Shown: one piece after another, positions 24,626 through 33,984 of the stretch
Position numbering within the stretch: position 1 is the stretch's first letter
How the letters are laid out: every line of letters begins with the position of its first letter
NCBI RefSeq assembly: GCF_001651855.1
Contig: NZ_LNQC01000044.1
Span: 62,001 to 126,000, forward strand
Source: Sinorhizobium americanum
GTDB lineage: Bacteria; Pseudomonadota; Alphaproteobacteria; Rhizobiales; Rhizobiaceae
Reading direction: 5' to 3'
DNA: 64,000 nt
Translations under genes and position numbers: made by a program
The notes under the pieces: model-generated
Seen by the model: the letters and a program-made list of their open reading frames with translations, nothing else
Database searches by the model: none
What the model was told of the DNA's origin: nothing

Positions 24626-27069
24626 CGAAGCCCATCCCTACAAAGGCCCGCGTCGTCATCATCGGCGGCGGCGTTTCCGGCTGTTCGGTCGCCTATCACC
24701 TGTCGAAGCTCGGCTGGACGGACGTCGTGCTGCTCGAGCGCAAGCAGCTGACCTCGGGCACAACATGGCACGCAGCCGGGCTGATCGGCCAGCTTCGCGC
24801 CTCGCAAAACATGACGCGGCTCGCGAAATATTCGGCCGACCTTTACGTCAAGCTGGAGGCAGAAACGGGCATTGCCACCGGCATGCGCCAGAACGGCTCT
24901 ATCACAGTGGCGCTCACCGATGAGCGCAAGGAAGAAATCTACCGCCAGGCTTCGCTCGCCCGCGCCTTCGACGTCGATGTGCGCGAGATCACGCCCAGAG
25001 AGGTGAAGGAGATGTATCCTCACCTCAACACATCCGACGTCAATGCGGCGGTGCATCTGCCGCTCGACGGGCAGTGCGACCCGGCCAACATCGCCATGGC
25101 GCTGGCGAAAGGCGCGCGGCAGAACGGCGCGACGATCATCGAAGGCGTGAAGGTCACGTCGGTCCTGAGGAGGGACGGCCGTGTGACCGGCGTCACCTGC
25201 GAGCAAAACGGCGAGAGCTTCACGATCGAGACGGAAAACGTCGTCAATTGTGCGGGCATGTGGGGAAGGGAGCTTGCCCGTCAGTCCGGCGTCACCGTTC
25301 CGCTGCACGCCTGCGAGCATTTCTACATCGTCACCGAGGCCATCCCAGGCCTCGCCCGCCTGCCGGTCCTGCGCGTCCCCGACGAGTGCACCTATTACAA
25401 GGAGGACGCCGGCAAGATGCTGGTCGGTGCCTTCGAGCTCAAGGCAAAGCCCTGGGGCATGGACGGCATCCGCGAGGACTTCTGCTTCGACCAGTTGCCG
25501 GAGGATTTCGACCATTTTGCCCCGATCCTCGAAATGGCCGTCAACCGCATGCCGATGCTGGAAACCGCCGGCATTCACACCTTCTTCAACGGTCCGGAAA
25601 GTTTTACGCCCGATGACCGCTACTATCTCGGCGAGGCGCCGGAGCTCAAAGGCTACTGGGTGGCTGCCGGCTACAACTCGATCGGCATCGTTTCCTCTGG
25701 CGGCGCCGGCATGGCGCTGGCGCAATGGATGAACGACGGCGAGCCGCCCTTTGATCTCTGGGAGGTCGATATCCGCCGCGCCCAGCCCTTCCAGAAGAAC
25801 CGCGCCTATCTCCAGGAGCGCGTCTCGGAGACGCTGGGGCTGCTCTATGCCGATCACTTTCCCTATCGGCAGATGGCGACGGCGCGCGGCGTGCGGCGCT
25901 CGCCGCTGCACGAGCATCTGAAGGCGCGCGGTGCGGTCTTCGGCGAGGTGGCTGGATGGGAGCGCGCCAATTGGTTCGCGAAAGACGTCCAGGAGCGCAA
26001 GTACCGCTATTCCTGGAAACGGCAGAACTGGTTTGAGAACCAGAGGGCCGAACATCTTGCGGTCCGCAACGGCGTCGGCCTCTTCGACATGACGTCGTTC
26101 GGCAAGATCCGCGTGGAGGGCCGCGACGCGCTTTCGTTCCTGCAGCGTCTTTGCGCCAATGAGCTGAACGTCGAACCCGACCGCATCGTCTACACCCAGA
26201 TGCTGAACGCCCGTGGCGGCATCGAGAGCGACCTGACCGTCACGCGGCTGTCGGAAACCGCCTTCTTGCTCGTGGTACCAGGCGCGACGCTGCAGCGGGA
26301 TCTAGCCTGGCTGCGCAAGCATCTGCGTGACGAGTTCGTGGTAATCACCGACGTGACGGCCGCCGAAAGCGTGCTCTGCGTCATGGGGCCGAAAGCGCGG
26401 GAACTGATGCAGAAGGTGAGCCCGAACGACTTCTCCAATCAGGCGCATCCTTTCGGAACGGCGCGCGAAATCGAGATCGGCATGGGGCTCGCCCGCGCCC
26501 ACCGCGTCACCTATGTCGGCGAGCTTGGCTGGGAGCTCTACGTCTCCACCGACCAGGCGGCGCATGTCTTCGAGGCTCTGGAGGCGGCAGGCGGCGATCT
26601 CGGGCTCAAGCTCTGCGGCCTTCACACGCTCGACAGTTGCCGCATCGAGAAGGCGTTCCGCCATTTCGGCCACGACATTACCGACGAGGATCATGTGCTC
26701 GAGGCCGGGCTCGGCTTTGCCGTGAAGGTCGACAAGGGCGAATTCATCGGCCGTGAGGCGGTGCTCGCCAAGCAGGAGAAGGGCTTATCCCGCCGGCTGG
26801 TGCAGTTCCGGCTCTCCGATCCGGAGCCGCTGCTTTTCCACAACGAGGCGATCGTTCGCGATGGCGAGATTGTCGGGACGATCACGTCCGGCAATTACGG
26901 CCACCACCTCGGCAGCGCCGTCGGCCTTGGTTACGTGCCCTGTGACGGCGAGAGCGCCGCGGATGTGCTGGCGTCCAATTACGAGATCGAGATCGCTGGA
27001 ACGCGGGTGAAAGCCGAGGCGTTGCTGAAGCCGATGTACGATCCGAAGGCGGAGCGGGTGCGGATGTAA
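24622..27069 (+). CDS. FAD-dependent dimethylglycine/sarcosine dehydrogenase-like protein with GcvT domain (B)
   Basis: Also 815 aa, begun at ATG 24622 in the ATGA overlap with gene A; a longer frame upstream is only antisense-like overlap. It has the same layout: FAD motif RVVIIGGGVSGCSVAYHL, TTWHAAG with the flavin-linking His, then a GcvT-type C-terminal domain (YVGELGWELYVSTDQ ... GLHTLDSCRIEKAFRHFGHDI). Identity to A is moderate by eye, so it is an old paralogue and not a recent copy. Two such enzymes in series could remove successive methyl groups, but they might instead act on different compounds. Confidence 0.88.
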   Translation: MTKPIPTKARVVIIGGGVSGCSVAYHLSKLGWTDVVLLERKQLTSGTTWHAAGLIGQLRASQNMTRLAKYSADLYVKLEAETGIATGMRQNGSITVALTDERKEEIYRQASLARAFDVDVREITPREVKEMYPHLNTSDVNAAVHLPLDGQCDPANIAMALAKGARQNGATIIEGVKVTSVLRRDGRVTGVTCEQNGESFTIETENVVNCAGMWGRELARQSGVTVPLHACEHFYIVTEAIPGLARLPVLRVPDECTYYKEDAGKMLVGAFELKAKPWGMDGIREDFCFDQLPEDFDHFAPILEMAVNRMPMLETAGIHTFFNGPESFTPDDRYYLGEAPELKGYWVAAGYNSIGIVSSGGAGMALAQWMNDGEPPFDLWEVDIRRAQPFQKNRAYLQERVSETLGLLYADHFPYRQMATARGVRRSPLHEHLKARGAVFGEVAGWERANWFAKDVQERKYRYSWKRQNWFENQRAEHLAVRNGVGLFDMTSFGKIRVEGRDALSFLQRLCANELNVEPDRIVYTQMLNARGGIESDLTVTRLSETAFLLVVPGATLQRDLAWLRKHLRDEFVVITDVTAAESVLCVMGPKARELMQKVSPNDFSNQAHPFGTAREIEIGMGLARAHRVTYVGELGWELYVSTDQAAHVFEALEAAGGDLGLKLCGLHTLDSCRIEKAFRHFGHDITDEDHVLEAGLGFAVKVDKGEFIGREAVLAKQEKGLSRRLVQFRLSDPEPLLFHNEAIVRDGEIVGTITSGNYGHHLGSAVGLGYVPCDGESAADVLASNYEIEIAGTRVKAEALLKPMYDPKAERVRM

Positions 27070-27113
27070 AGTCGAGAATGGCGTCGAGAGCCGAAACGGC
27101 CTGACGGGGAATT

Positions 27114-27177
27114 GTCCCTCACCCTAACCTTCTCCCCGCAGGCGGGGAGAAGCTTCCGGCAGGCGGATGAGGGGCAC
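27114..27177. repeat. RIME-like intergenic element, short copy
   Basis: Runs from GTCCCTCACCCTAACC through the palindrome CTTCTCCCCGC-AG-GCGGGGAGAAG to GCAGGCGGATGAGGGGCACC. The same ends (CCCTCACCC and GGATGAGGGGC) recur at about 35.9, 51.6 and 58.4 kb. It lies between dehydrogenase B and the MttB-family gene. Confidence 0.75.
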
Positions 27178-27213
27178 CAGAGCAATACGACAACGGTGCC
27201 ATTGGAGATGATG

Positions 27214-28758
27214 ATGGCTGACGAATGCGCAGTTGCTGTTTCGAGACGGTCCGGCGGTCGGGCAGCGCGCGTGGCGCTTCGTTCTGCGCCGCTTGCGGAA
27301 AACATCCGCCCGGTCCGCCCGGGTCTTGCCGGTGGCCAGTACAAACCGCTGACCGAGGCGGGTGTGAAGCGCATTCATGAGGCGGCGCTCGATGCGCTGG
27401 AGCAGATCGGCCTGGCCAATGCGCCGAAATCCGGCATCGAGATCATGACCGGCGCCGGTGCGATCCTCGGCGACGACGGGCGCATCCGTTTTCCCCGAGC
27501 GCTGGTCGAGGACATGCTGGCGACAGCCGCACGCGACATCACCCTCTACGCCCGCGATCCGAAGCAGGATCTGGAGCTCACCGGCACGCGTGTCTATTAC
27601 GGCACGGCCGGCGCGGCGGTGCACGTCGTCGATGTCGAGAAGCGGGAATACCGGGAGTCGACCGCCAGGGATCTGCTCAACGCCGCGCAGCTCGTCCATC
27701 ATCTCGACAATGTGCATTTCTTCCAGCGCGCCATGGTCTGCCGGGACATTCCCGACAATTTCCTGATGGACATCAACACGCTCTATGCCTGCTGCGCAGG
27801 CACCACCAAGCATGTCGGCACCAGCTTCTCCGATCCGTCGCATGTGGAGGGTTGCTTCGACCTGATCCACATGATCGCCGGCGGCGAGGACAAGTGGCGG
27901 GCGCGGCCCTTCGTCTCGAATTCCAACTGCTTCGTCGTGCCGCCGATGAAATTTGCGGAAGAGAGCTGCATCACCATGGAGAAGTGCATCCGTGGCGGCA
28001 TGCCGATCCTGCTGCTTTCAGCCGGGCAGGCCGGGGCAACCGCGCCGGCACCGCTCGCAACCGCGATCGTGCAGGCGGTCGCCGAATGCCTGGCGGGCGT
28101 CGTCTATGTCAATGCAATGTCGCCCGGTCATCCGGCCGTCTTCGGAACCTGGCCGTTCGTTTCAGACTTGAGAACGGGTGCGATGTCCGGCGGCTCCGGC
28201 GAGCAGGCGCTGCTGACGGCCGGCTGCGCCCAGATGCACCAGTTCTATCGTTTGCCGGGCGGCGCCGCCGCCGGCATTGCGGATGCGAAGCTTCCCGACA
28301 TGCAGGCCGGCTGGGAACAGGCGATCTCAAACGTTATGGCGGGGCTCTCGGGCCTGAACATGGTCTACGAGGCGGTCGGCATGCACGCCTCGCTGCTCGG
28401 CTTCTGCCTGGAATCGCTGGTCCTCGGCGACGATCTGCTCGGCCAAGTGCAGCGCTGCATCCGCGGCATCGACGTGACCGAGGATTCGGTTTCGCTCGAC
28501 ACCATGCGGTCCGTCTGCCTCGATGGCCCCGGCCACTATCTCGGCCATCCGCAGACGCTGGGGCTGATGCAGACCGAATACATCTATCCGGCGGTGGCCG
28601 ACCGGACGAGCCCCAAGGAATGGGTGGAAATCGGCCGACCGGATCTCGTTGCGCGGGCGATCGAGCGGAAGAACCGCATTCTCGCCGAAGCCGCGCCGTC
28701 CGTCATCGCGCCGGAGATAGACCGGGCCATCCGGGAAAAGTTCAGAATCTACTGCTGA
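27214..28758 (+). CDS. trimethylamine methyltransferase (MttB) family protein, non-pyrrolysine type
   Basis: 514 aa from the third of three consecutive ATGs (27208, 27211, 27214); GGAG at 27204-27207 favours 27214. The earlier in-frame start at 27112 lies in a repeat. The barrel sequence (GVKRIHEAALDALEQIGLANAP ... CCAGTTKHVGTSFSDP ... AMSPGHPAVFGTWPFVSDLRTGAMSGGSGEQALL ... GLSGLNMVYEAVGMHASLLGFCLESLVL) is that of the MttB superfamily. The frame is open throughout, so no amber codon is read as pyrrolysine; it belongs with the non-Pyl members, some of which demethylate glycine betaine or similar quaternary amines. No corrinoid protein gene is in the window. Confidence 0.88.
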   Translation: MADECAVAVSRRSGGRAARVALRSAPLAENIRPVRPGLAGGQYKPLTEAGVKRIHEAALDALEQIGLANAPKSGIEIMTGAGAILGDDGRIRFPRALVEDMLATAARDITLYARDPKQDLELTGTRVYYGTAGAAVHVVDVEKREYRESTARDLLNAAQLVHHLDNVHFFQRAMVCRDIPDNFLMDINTLYACCAGTTKHVGTSFSDPSHVEGCFDLIHMIAGGEDKWRARPFVSNSNCFVVPPMKFAEESCITMEKCIRGGMPILLLSAGQAGATAPAPLATAIVQAVAECLAGVVYVNAMSPGHPAVFGTWPFVSDLRTGAMSGGSGEQALLTAGCAQMHQFYRLPGGAAAGIADAKLPDMQAGWEQAISNVMAGLSGLNMVYEAVGMHASLLGFCLESLVLGDDLLGQVQRCIRGIDVTEDSVSLDTMRSVCLDGPGHYLGHPQTLGLMQTEYIYPAVADRTSPKEWVEIGRPDLVARAIERKNRILAEAAPSVIAPEIDRAIREKFRIYC

Positions 28759-28798
28759 GGGCGGCTCTTTTGGGGGCATTCTGAAGGCGTGAAGTCCT

Positions 28799-29317
28799 TC
28801 ACTGCCGCGTCGCGCTCCTGACCTCGCTCACCGTGTAGCTCCACTTCGGCGCGGTCGGTGCCTCATCCGCTCGATAGGGAAAGGTGAGAAACGTCTCGAA
28901 GGGTCGTGTCTCGCCGCCGGGGACCCGCACCAGCACCAGCGCCGCGTCGTCGCCGATCCGCCTGCAGCCATTTTGCGGGCAATCCTCCAGCGTGACGGTC
29001 AGGCGGAAATATTCCAGCGTGATTGCCGAGGTGTTTCTGGCCGTTCCACGGAGGCGGTAGCTGCGCTCCGACTGGTTTCGCTCGAAGGCGAGGTTCTCAA
29101 GAACGATGTCTGAAGGAGCGAGCCCGGCCGGGGGCGGGGAGGGGGCAGGTGCAGGCGGTTCGGGTGCGCTTTCGCTCATCCAGATCAGAAAGGCAGCGGC
29201 GAGCCCCACGGCTACCGCAATGGAGAGCACCGGCTCTACCCAACTCCGAAAGCGGCCATAGCGGGCCGCGAGATACACGATCACCAGGCCCAGGAGTAAC
29301 GCAATCACCCACAGCAT
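28799..29317 (-). CDS. membrane-anchored protein of unknown function
   Basis: 172 aa from ATG 29317 with AGGAGGG upstream; a longer frame from 29422 runs into a repeat. Two membrane segments fill the first 65 residues (MLWVIALLLGLVIVYLAARYG and VEPVLSIAVAVGLAAAFLIWM). After a proline-rich linker (APEPPAPAPSPPPAG) comes a beta-rich domain (IVLENLAFERNQSERSYRLRGTARNTS ... TFLTFPYRADEAP) resembling FxLYD-like extracellular domains. It converges with the MttB-family gene and stands alone. I do not recognise a named function. Confidence 0.72.
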   Translation of the reverse strand: MLWVIALLLGLVIVYLAARYGRFRSWVEPVLSIAVAVGLAAAFLIWMSESAPEPPAPAPSPPPAGLAPSDIVLENLAFERNQSERSYRLRGTARNTSAITLEYFRLTVTLEDCPQNGCRRIGDDAALVLVRVPGGETRPFETFLTFPYRADEAPTAPKWSYTVSEVRSATRQ

Positions 29318-29327
29318 AAAGACCCTC

Positions 29328-29425
29328 CTACAGCGGCGGCCGTCCACCAGGACGCGCAAGGGGTCGCTGTAGCGCTTTGAATTACTGCATGTTTTTTCCG
29401 CTAAATCGAATCCGATTTGCATGGG
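29328..29425 (+). repeat. dispersed rhizobial stem-loop repeat, copy 2
   Basis: CTACAGCG (29328-29335) pairs with CGCTGTAG (29365-29372); then CTTTGAATTACTGCATG and the palindrome AAATCG-AATC-CGATTT (29403-29418). I recognise this arrangement as a common Sinorhizobium/Ensifer intergenic element, and part of it recurs in reverse at 17050-17106. It sits just upstream of the membrane-anchored gene on the minus strand. Confidence 0.65.
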
Positions 29426-29492
29426 GCTCCAGCGACGCCGGCAATTGCCGTCCCGAAGCCAGCAGTAATCGATACGACGCGGCTGCGTACGG

Positions 29493-30626
29493 TCATTTCT
29501 TCAGGCTGATCCAGTAGGCGCCTTCGAAGGGAACGGCCGCAAACCGTTCATTGATCTCGGCCAAGGTCCTGGCCGGATCGACATCGGCAAAGAGGTCCGG
29601 CCTGAGCCAAACGGCGAAGGCTTCCGCGGCGACGATGTTCAGCGGGATGGCATTGAAGAAGTTCCAAAGTCCGTGGACGCGGCCGTTGCGCACAGCCGCG
29701 ATGCTCGCCATCACCGGCGTGTCGACCGCCTCTGACAAGGTCTGCTCCGCTTCCTCGGCGCTGACGCCGGGCCCGATCGAAAGGCCGCTATATTTGCCGC
29801 CCGGCGAGGAGGTGGCGATATAGACGTCGGGATTCTCGGCCATGACCGCCTCGGCGTTCATCATGCCGCCCGGCCGCGGCAACTTGCCTTCGGCGATGTT
29901 GCGGCTGCCCGTCAGACTGATGAACTCACCGAGACCGCCGATCCCATAGGCCCAACAGCAGCGGTCCGCACCGGGGAAGGCTTCCATCAGCACGGTTGGC
30001 CCAGGCCCCGGGTGCTTTGCAACCCGGTCGCGGATGCGGGCAAGGCGCTCTTCGTAGAAGCGGGCGAATTCTTCGGCTTTTTTCTCCTGCTCGAAGATCT
30101 TGCCGAGCAGCCGAATGGTGTCGGGCGTGCGCGTGAGCACGTCGTCGTTGAAGTTCACGACGACCACCGGGACGCCGATTCCGGAGAGATAATCAACGGC
30201 GCGCTGGCCGGCCTCCGTATCCACCTGCCAATTGGCCAGCAGGGCAAGATCGGCCTTCAGCGTCAGGATCGTCTCGAAGGAAAGGCCCGGCCCGGTGCCG
30301 TCGTCGATCAGCGGCACGTCGGCAAGTTTTGGGAACTTGCGTCGGAAGCTTTCGTAAATTTCCGGATTGTCGCCCTTCATGTCGCCGGACCAACCGGCCA
30401 GCAGACTCACCGGATCCGGATGGATGAGCGACAGCGCAATGAGATTGAAGCCGCTGCCGAGCAGAACCGCCTGCGGGCGCGACTTTATCGTGACCTGGCG
30501 TCCTGCCGAATCGGTGACCGTCATCGGCCACTGCGTTTCCGCCCGGGCAGCAAACGCGACGAGGACCATCAACAGCGATGCGAGGGTCTTTGCGACGGCC
30601 GAAGGGATCTGGCGAACGAGGGGCAA
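29493..30626 (-). CDS. fhuP: periplasmic iron-siderophore binding protein (FhuP/FecB-like)
   Basis: 377 aa. Signal peptide at the N-terminus (AKTLASLLMVLVAFAARAETQ). The mature protein has the two-lobe class III solute-binding fold for siderophores, heme or B12 (VTDSAGRQVTIKSRPQAVLLGSGFNLIALSLI ... NPDVYIATSSPGG). The start is TTG 30626, right after the fhuF stop, supported by AAGGA about ten bases upstream; the next Met would remove half the signal peptide. It is in one operon with fhuF. In S. meliloti, from memory, FhuP delivers hydroxamate siderophores to the shared HmuUV permease, which would explain why no ABC genes are here. Confidence 0.8.
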   Translation of the reverse strand: MPLVRQIPSAVAKTLASLLMVLVAFAARAETQWPMTVTDSAGRQVTIKSRPQAVLLGSGFNLIALSLIHPDPVSLLAGWSGDMKGDNPEIYESFRRKFPKLADVPLIDDGTGPGLSFETILTLKADLALLANWQVDTEAGQRAVDYLSGIGVPVVVVNFNDDVLTRTPDTIRLLGKIFEQEKKAEEFARFYEERLARIRDRVAKHPGPGPTVLMEAFPGADRCCWAYGIGGLGEFISLTGSRNIAEGKLPRPGGMMNAEAVMAENPDVYIATSSPGGKYSGLSIGPGVSAEEAEQTLSEAVDTPVMASIAAVRNGRVHGLWNFFNAIPLNIVAAEAFAVWLRPDLFADVDPARTLAEINERFAAVPFEGAYWISLKK

Positions 30627-30627
30627 G

Positions 30628-31380
30628 CTATTGATTCCTTTGGTTCGGCAGGGCGCAAAGGCTGCCGCAGCTCGGGATCCCCGGAAGAAGGTAGCGCAGG
30701 CAGCAGATCTTCCGCCGGCAGACGCGGGCGCCGTCCTCGTCCTCGTGGCGCAGGCAGTCGAAGAAAGGGTTGGGCGCGCCGTTCGGCATCAGGCGCAGGC
30801 TGGTCATCGCATCGGCCTGATCGTTAAGGGGTTCGGTTCCGGCGGAACGCAGCGCGTAATCGATGTAGACCGCGGCGTTATTCCAGGCGAGCTTCGGCGC
30901 AATGCCGCCCACCGACTTGAGGTGGGCAATGACCCGGACGAGGTGTTCGTCCATCAGCGGCTGAAGAGCGGAGAAAATCTCCTGCCCATCCCCGTGGCTC
31001 CATTCGCCGGGCGCCGGAACACCAAGAGCACGCGGCAGGCCGTCGGCCGAAAGCGCCACCGTCATCTGGTCGAAGCTGATGGGCAACACCTGGCGCTCCA
31101 GCGCCCAGGCGACGACATAGGGAATTGTGAGGCTCGACAAATAAAAGAGCGACCACATGGACGCGACGGCCCGCCGGTCGCCGCCCTCGAACGATGCCGC
31201 ATAGGTCGAAAGCGCCCGATCGAAGGCACCGGAGGCGAAGAATTCGGTGAGCGGGATGCCGTCGACGAGATCGGCCGACAGAAGCATCTTTTCGTTGCAC
31301 CAGGCATGCGGACCGGCAAAGGCTGCCGACAGGCCCTTCGCCACCGCGGTCTCCGGCATGCTGATGGCGTTTGTCGTCAC
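30628..31380 (-). CDS. fhuF: siderophore-iron reductase FhuF
   Basis: 250 aa from GTG 31380; an in-frame ATG at 31359 is an alternative and neither has a strong ribosome site. The C-terminal 2Fe-2S motif reads C226-C227-x10-C238-x3-C242, one residue longer at the end than the E. coli C-x2-C. The SLFYLSSLTIPYVVAWALERQVLP helix and WSHGDGQE region fit FhuF of hydroxamate (ferrioxamine/ferrichrome) systems. It is cotranscribed with the binding protein 1 bp downstream. An iron-box-like site lies about 130 bp upstream. Confidence 0.88.
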   Translation of the reverse strand: MTTNAISMPETAVAKGLSAAFAGPHAWCNEKMLLSADLVDGIPLTEFFASGAFDRALSTYAASFEGGDRRAVASMWSLFYLSSLTIPYVVAWALERQVLPISFDQMTVALSADGLPRALGVPAPGEWSHGDGQEIFSALQPLMDEHLVRVIAHLKSVGGIAPKLAWNNAAVYIDYALRSAGTEPLNDQADAMTSLRLMPNGAPNPFFDCLRHEDEDGARVCRRKICCLRYLLPGIPSCGSLCALPNQRNQ

Positions 31381-31507
31381 GGCGTCACCCGTCGTAGCGC
31401 CGTGAGCCGACCACCATCTGGCGATCGATGTTGCGCCGGTGGAAGCGGCGGTGGGTGGCTTGGCTGGACATTGCGACTGCAGCTTTCTGAATCAGGAGCA
31501 TTTAAGA

Positions 31508-31522
31508 TGAGCTATTCACTCA
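31508..31522. promoter_or_regulatory. iron-responsive (IRO-box-like) site upstream of fhuF
   Basis: TGA-GCTATTCAC-TCA fits the TGA-N9-TCA iron-responsive operator bound by RirA in rhizobia. It lies in the 335-bp gap between the ALDH gene and fhuF, 128 bp upstream of the fhuF start. The short consensus can arise by chance; position and gene content support it. Confidence 0.5.
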
Positions 31523-31654
31523 TGATTATTGCGCGCGCAACAGGATTTTATGAGAATTCTGCTCATGTTTATGCGCTTGTGGGAATTGTGCAACAACACG
31601 CTGCGCGGGTGGCCCAGACGCTACCGCAGGGTACGGGCAATTAGCCGATCGGAA

Positions 31655-31691
31655 CGAAAAGCGCCCGCCGCCGGAGAGTGGCGACGGGCGA
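31655..31691 (-). terminator. Rho-independent terminator of the ALDH/polyamine operon
   Basis: Read on the minus strand: CGCCCG (complement of 31685-31690), a GC-rich inner part, CGGGCG (complement of 31662-31667), then CTTTT. It lies 25 bp after the ALDH stop at 31716. Confidence 0.65.
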
Positions 31692-31715
31692 CGGCGCGGG
31701 CAACGAGGAATGGCC

Positions 31716-33143
31716 TTATCCGTGGTTGATCATGATATGCCGAACGGCGGTGTAGTCCTCCAGCGCGTAGACCGACATATCCTTGCCGTAGCCTGACTGC
31801 TTGACGCCTCCATGCGGCATCTCGTTGGTCAGCATAAAATGCGTGTTGATCCAGGTGCAGCCATATTGCAGGCGGGAGGCGGCACTCATCGCCTTGCTGA
31901 TATCCTTCGTCCAGACGGAGGAGGCGAGGCCGTAGTCGCTGTCGTTCGCCCAGGCGACGACATCGTCCTTGTCCGAGAAGCGGGTGACCGACACGACCGG
32001 GCCGAATACCTCGCGGCGGACGATCTCGTCCTCCTGGGTGGCGCCGGCGACGACCGTCGGCTGGAAGAAGAAACCGTCGTCGCTGCCCGTGCGGCCGCCG
32101 GTGGTGATCTCGATATGTTTCTGGTCTGATGCCCGTTCGACGAAGCTCGCGACGCGATCGCGCTGGCGCTTGGAGATCAGCGGCCCGATCTCGTTCTCGG
32201 TATCGTCGGCAAGGTTGTAGCGGATCGTCGAAACGGCAGATGTCAGGTCGGCGACGAGCTTGTCGTAGATGCCGGCCTCCGCATAGATGCGGCAGGCGGC
32301 GGTGCAGTCCTGGCCGGCATTGTAATAGCCGAAAGTGCGGATGCCGTTGACGACCGCCTCCAGATCGGCGTCGTCATAGACGATGACCGGCGCCTTGCCG
32401 CCGAGTTCGAGATGCGTGCGCTTGACCGTCTTGGCGGCGGCGGTGAGCACCTTCTTGCCGGTGGCGATGTCGCCGGTGATCGACACCATCGAGACCTTGG
32501 GATGGTTGATCAGCGTGTTGCCGACCGTTTCGCCGCGGCCGGCGATCACGTTGACGACGCCTTCCGGCAGGATATCGGCGAGCAGCCGCGCGAGTTTCAG
32601 GGCGGTCAGCGGCGTCTGCTCCGACGGCTTGAAGACGACGGTGTTGCCGCCGCCGATTGCCGGCGCCAACTTCCAGGCCATCATCATCAGCGGGTAGTTC
32701 CAGGGGGCGATCGAGCCGACGATGCCGATCGGGTCGCGGCGGATCATCGAAGTATGGCCCGGAAGATATTCGCCCGCCGTGGGCGCGTGCAGGTTGCGAA
32801 CCGCACCGGCAAAGAATCGCCAGCAATCGATGATCGCCGGCAGTTCGTCGCTCTTCACCGCGTTGATCGGCTTGCCGCAGTTCAAGGCTTCGAGTGCTGC
32901 GAAGTCGTCGGCGTTCCTCTCGATCGCGTCGGCGATCTTCAGCAGATGGTTCGAGCGTTCCGCAGGCGTCGTCTGCGACCAGGCAACGAAGGCGCGTTCG
33001 GCCGCGTCGACAGCGGCGTCGATCTGCGCATGGGAGGCTTCGGCGAGGTCGATGATCCTGGCGCCCGTCCGCGGGTTCAGGATGTGCTCCTCGGCCTCGG
33101 TCCCGGCTTCGAAACGCGATCCGATCAGGAGTTGGGTGTCCAT
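31716..33143 (-). CDS. aminobutyraldehyde/betaine aldehyde dehydrogenase family protein
   Basis: 475 aa NAD-dependent aldehyde dehydrogenase. The cofactor region [38 protein letters not shown], the general base Glu in [10 protein letters not shown] and the catalytic Cys in [14 protein letters not shown] are all present. The C-Thr-Ala-Ala-Cys form and overall sequence resemble gamma-aminobutyraldehyde dehydrogenases (PatD/YdcW). It is the last gene of the polyamine-type transporter operon, so oxidation of aminoaldehydes from imported polyamines is the likely task. No aminotransferase or amine oxidase gene is linked. Confidence 0.87.
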   Translation of the reverse strand: MDTQLLIGSRFEAGTEAEEHILNPRTGARIIDLAEASHAQIDAAVDAAERAFVAWSQTTPAERSNHLLKIADAIERNADDFAALEALNCGKPINAVKSDELPAIIDCWRFFAGAVRNLHAPTAGEYLPGHTSMIRRDPIGIVGSIAPWNYPLMMMAWKLAPAIGGGNTVVFKPSEQTPLTALKLARLLADILPEGVVNVIAGRGETVGNTLINHPKVSMVSITGDIATGKKVLTAAAKTVKRTHLELGGKAPVIVYDDADLEAVVNGIRTFGYYNAGQDCTAACRIYAEAGIYDKLVADLTSAVSTIRYNLADDTENEIGPLISKRQRDRVASFVERASDQKHIEITTGGRTGSDDGFFFQPTVVAGATQEDEIVRREVFGPVVSVTRFSDKDDVVAWANDSDYGLASSVWTKDISKAMSAASRLQYGCTWINTHFMLTNEMPHGGVKQSGYGKDMSVYALEDYTAVRHIMINHG

Positions 33144-33168
33144 GTCTGTTCTCCCTTTATGTTCGATA

Positions 33169-33984
33169 TTACTTGCCGGCGCCGGCGATCTGGTCGCCGT
33201 CGCGGGTGAGGTAGTAGGCGCCGAGGATCGGCAGGAAGGTGCCGATGACGACGATCATCGCGACGACGTTGGTCACCGGCCGCTGGCGCGGGCGGATCAG
33301 CTCCTCGAGCATCCAGATCGGCAGGGTCGACTGCTGGCCGGCGGTAAACGTCGTGACGATCACCTCGTCGAAGGAGAGCGCGAAGGCGAGCATGCCGCCG
33401 GCGAGCAGCGCCGTGCCGATATTCGGCAGGATCACGTAGCGGAAGGTCTGGAAGCCGTCGGCGCCGAGATCCATCGAGGCCTCGATCAGCGAACCGGAAA
33501 TCCGCCGGAAGCGGGCGACCGCATTGTTGTAGACGACGACGATGCAGAAGGTCGCGTGACCGAGCACGATCGTCCAGAACGAGAACGGGATGTCCGCCAT
33601 CGAAAACGCCGAGCGCAGCGCAATGCCGGTGATGATGCCGGGAAGCGCGATCGGCAGGATGACCAGCAGCGACACGGTCTCGCGGCCGAAGAAGCGCGTC
33701 TGGCTGACCGCGGCGGCGCAAAGTGTGCCGAGGACGAGTGCCGCGGCGGTGGCGATCGCCGCGACCTTGACGGAGAGGGTAAGCGCCGCCCAGACGTCCG
33801 GCCGGCTCCAGGCGACGGCGAACCATTGCGTCGTCAGTCCGGGCGGCGGGAACTGATAGGTCTTTTCCTCCGTCGTGAAGGCATAGAGGAAGATCAGCAG
33901 GATCGGCAGGTGCATGAAGGCAAGGCCGGCGGCTGCGGCGATCTTCAGGCCAAGGGGCGCGTGGTTCGACTTGTCAGAGCGCAT
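33169..33984 (-). CDS. ABC transporter permease, spermidine/putrescine (PotC) type
   Basis: 271 aa with six hydrophobic segments and the inner-membrane permease EAA loop [26 protein letters not shown], which contacts the ATPase. The first segment region [21 protein letters not shown] is PotC-like. It overlaps the upstream permease by 11 bp and precedes the ALDH gene by 25 bp. Confidence 0.92.
   Translation of the reverse strand: MRSDKSNHAPLGLKIAAAAGLAFMHLPILLIFLYAFTTEEKTYQFPPPGLTTQWFAVAWSRPDVWAALTLSVKVAAIATAAALVLGTLCAAAVSQTRFFGRETVSLLVILPIALPGIITGIALRSAFSMADIPFSFWTIVLGHATFCIVVVYNNAVARFRRISGSLIEASMDLGADGFQTFRYVILPNIGTALLAGGMLAFALSFDEVIVTTFTAGQQSTLPIWMLEELIRPRQRPVTNVVAMIVVIGTFLPILGAYYLTRDGDQIAGAGK

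Larger units (their letters stand above)
31381..31715. other. 335-bp intergenic region between fhuF and ALDH genes
   Basis: Contains the iron-box-like site and the operon terminator listed separately. No protein gene is convincing. In S. meliloti, as I recall, the siderophore receptor gene foxA lies beside fhuF; no receptor gene is present here. Confidence 0.5.

Noticed and set aside
27214-28758. Pyrrolysine-containing trimethylamine methyltransferase
   Set aside because: The gene has no in-frame amber codon and no pyl genes are in the window, so it is a non-pyrrolysine member of the family.
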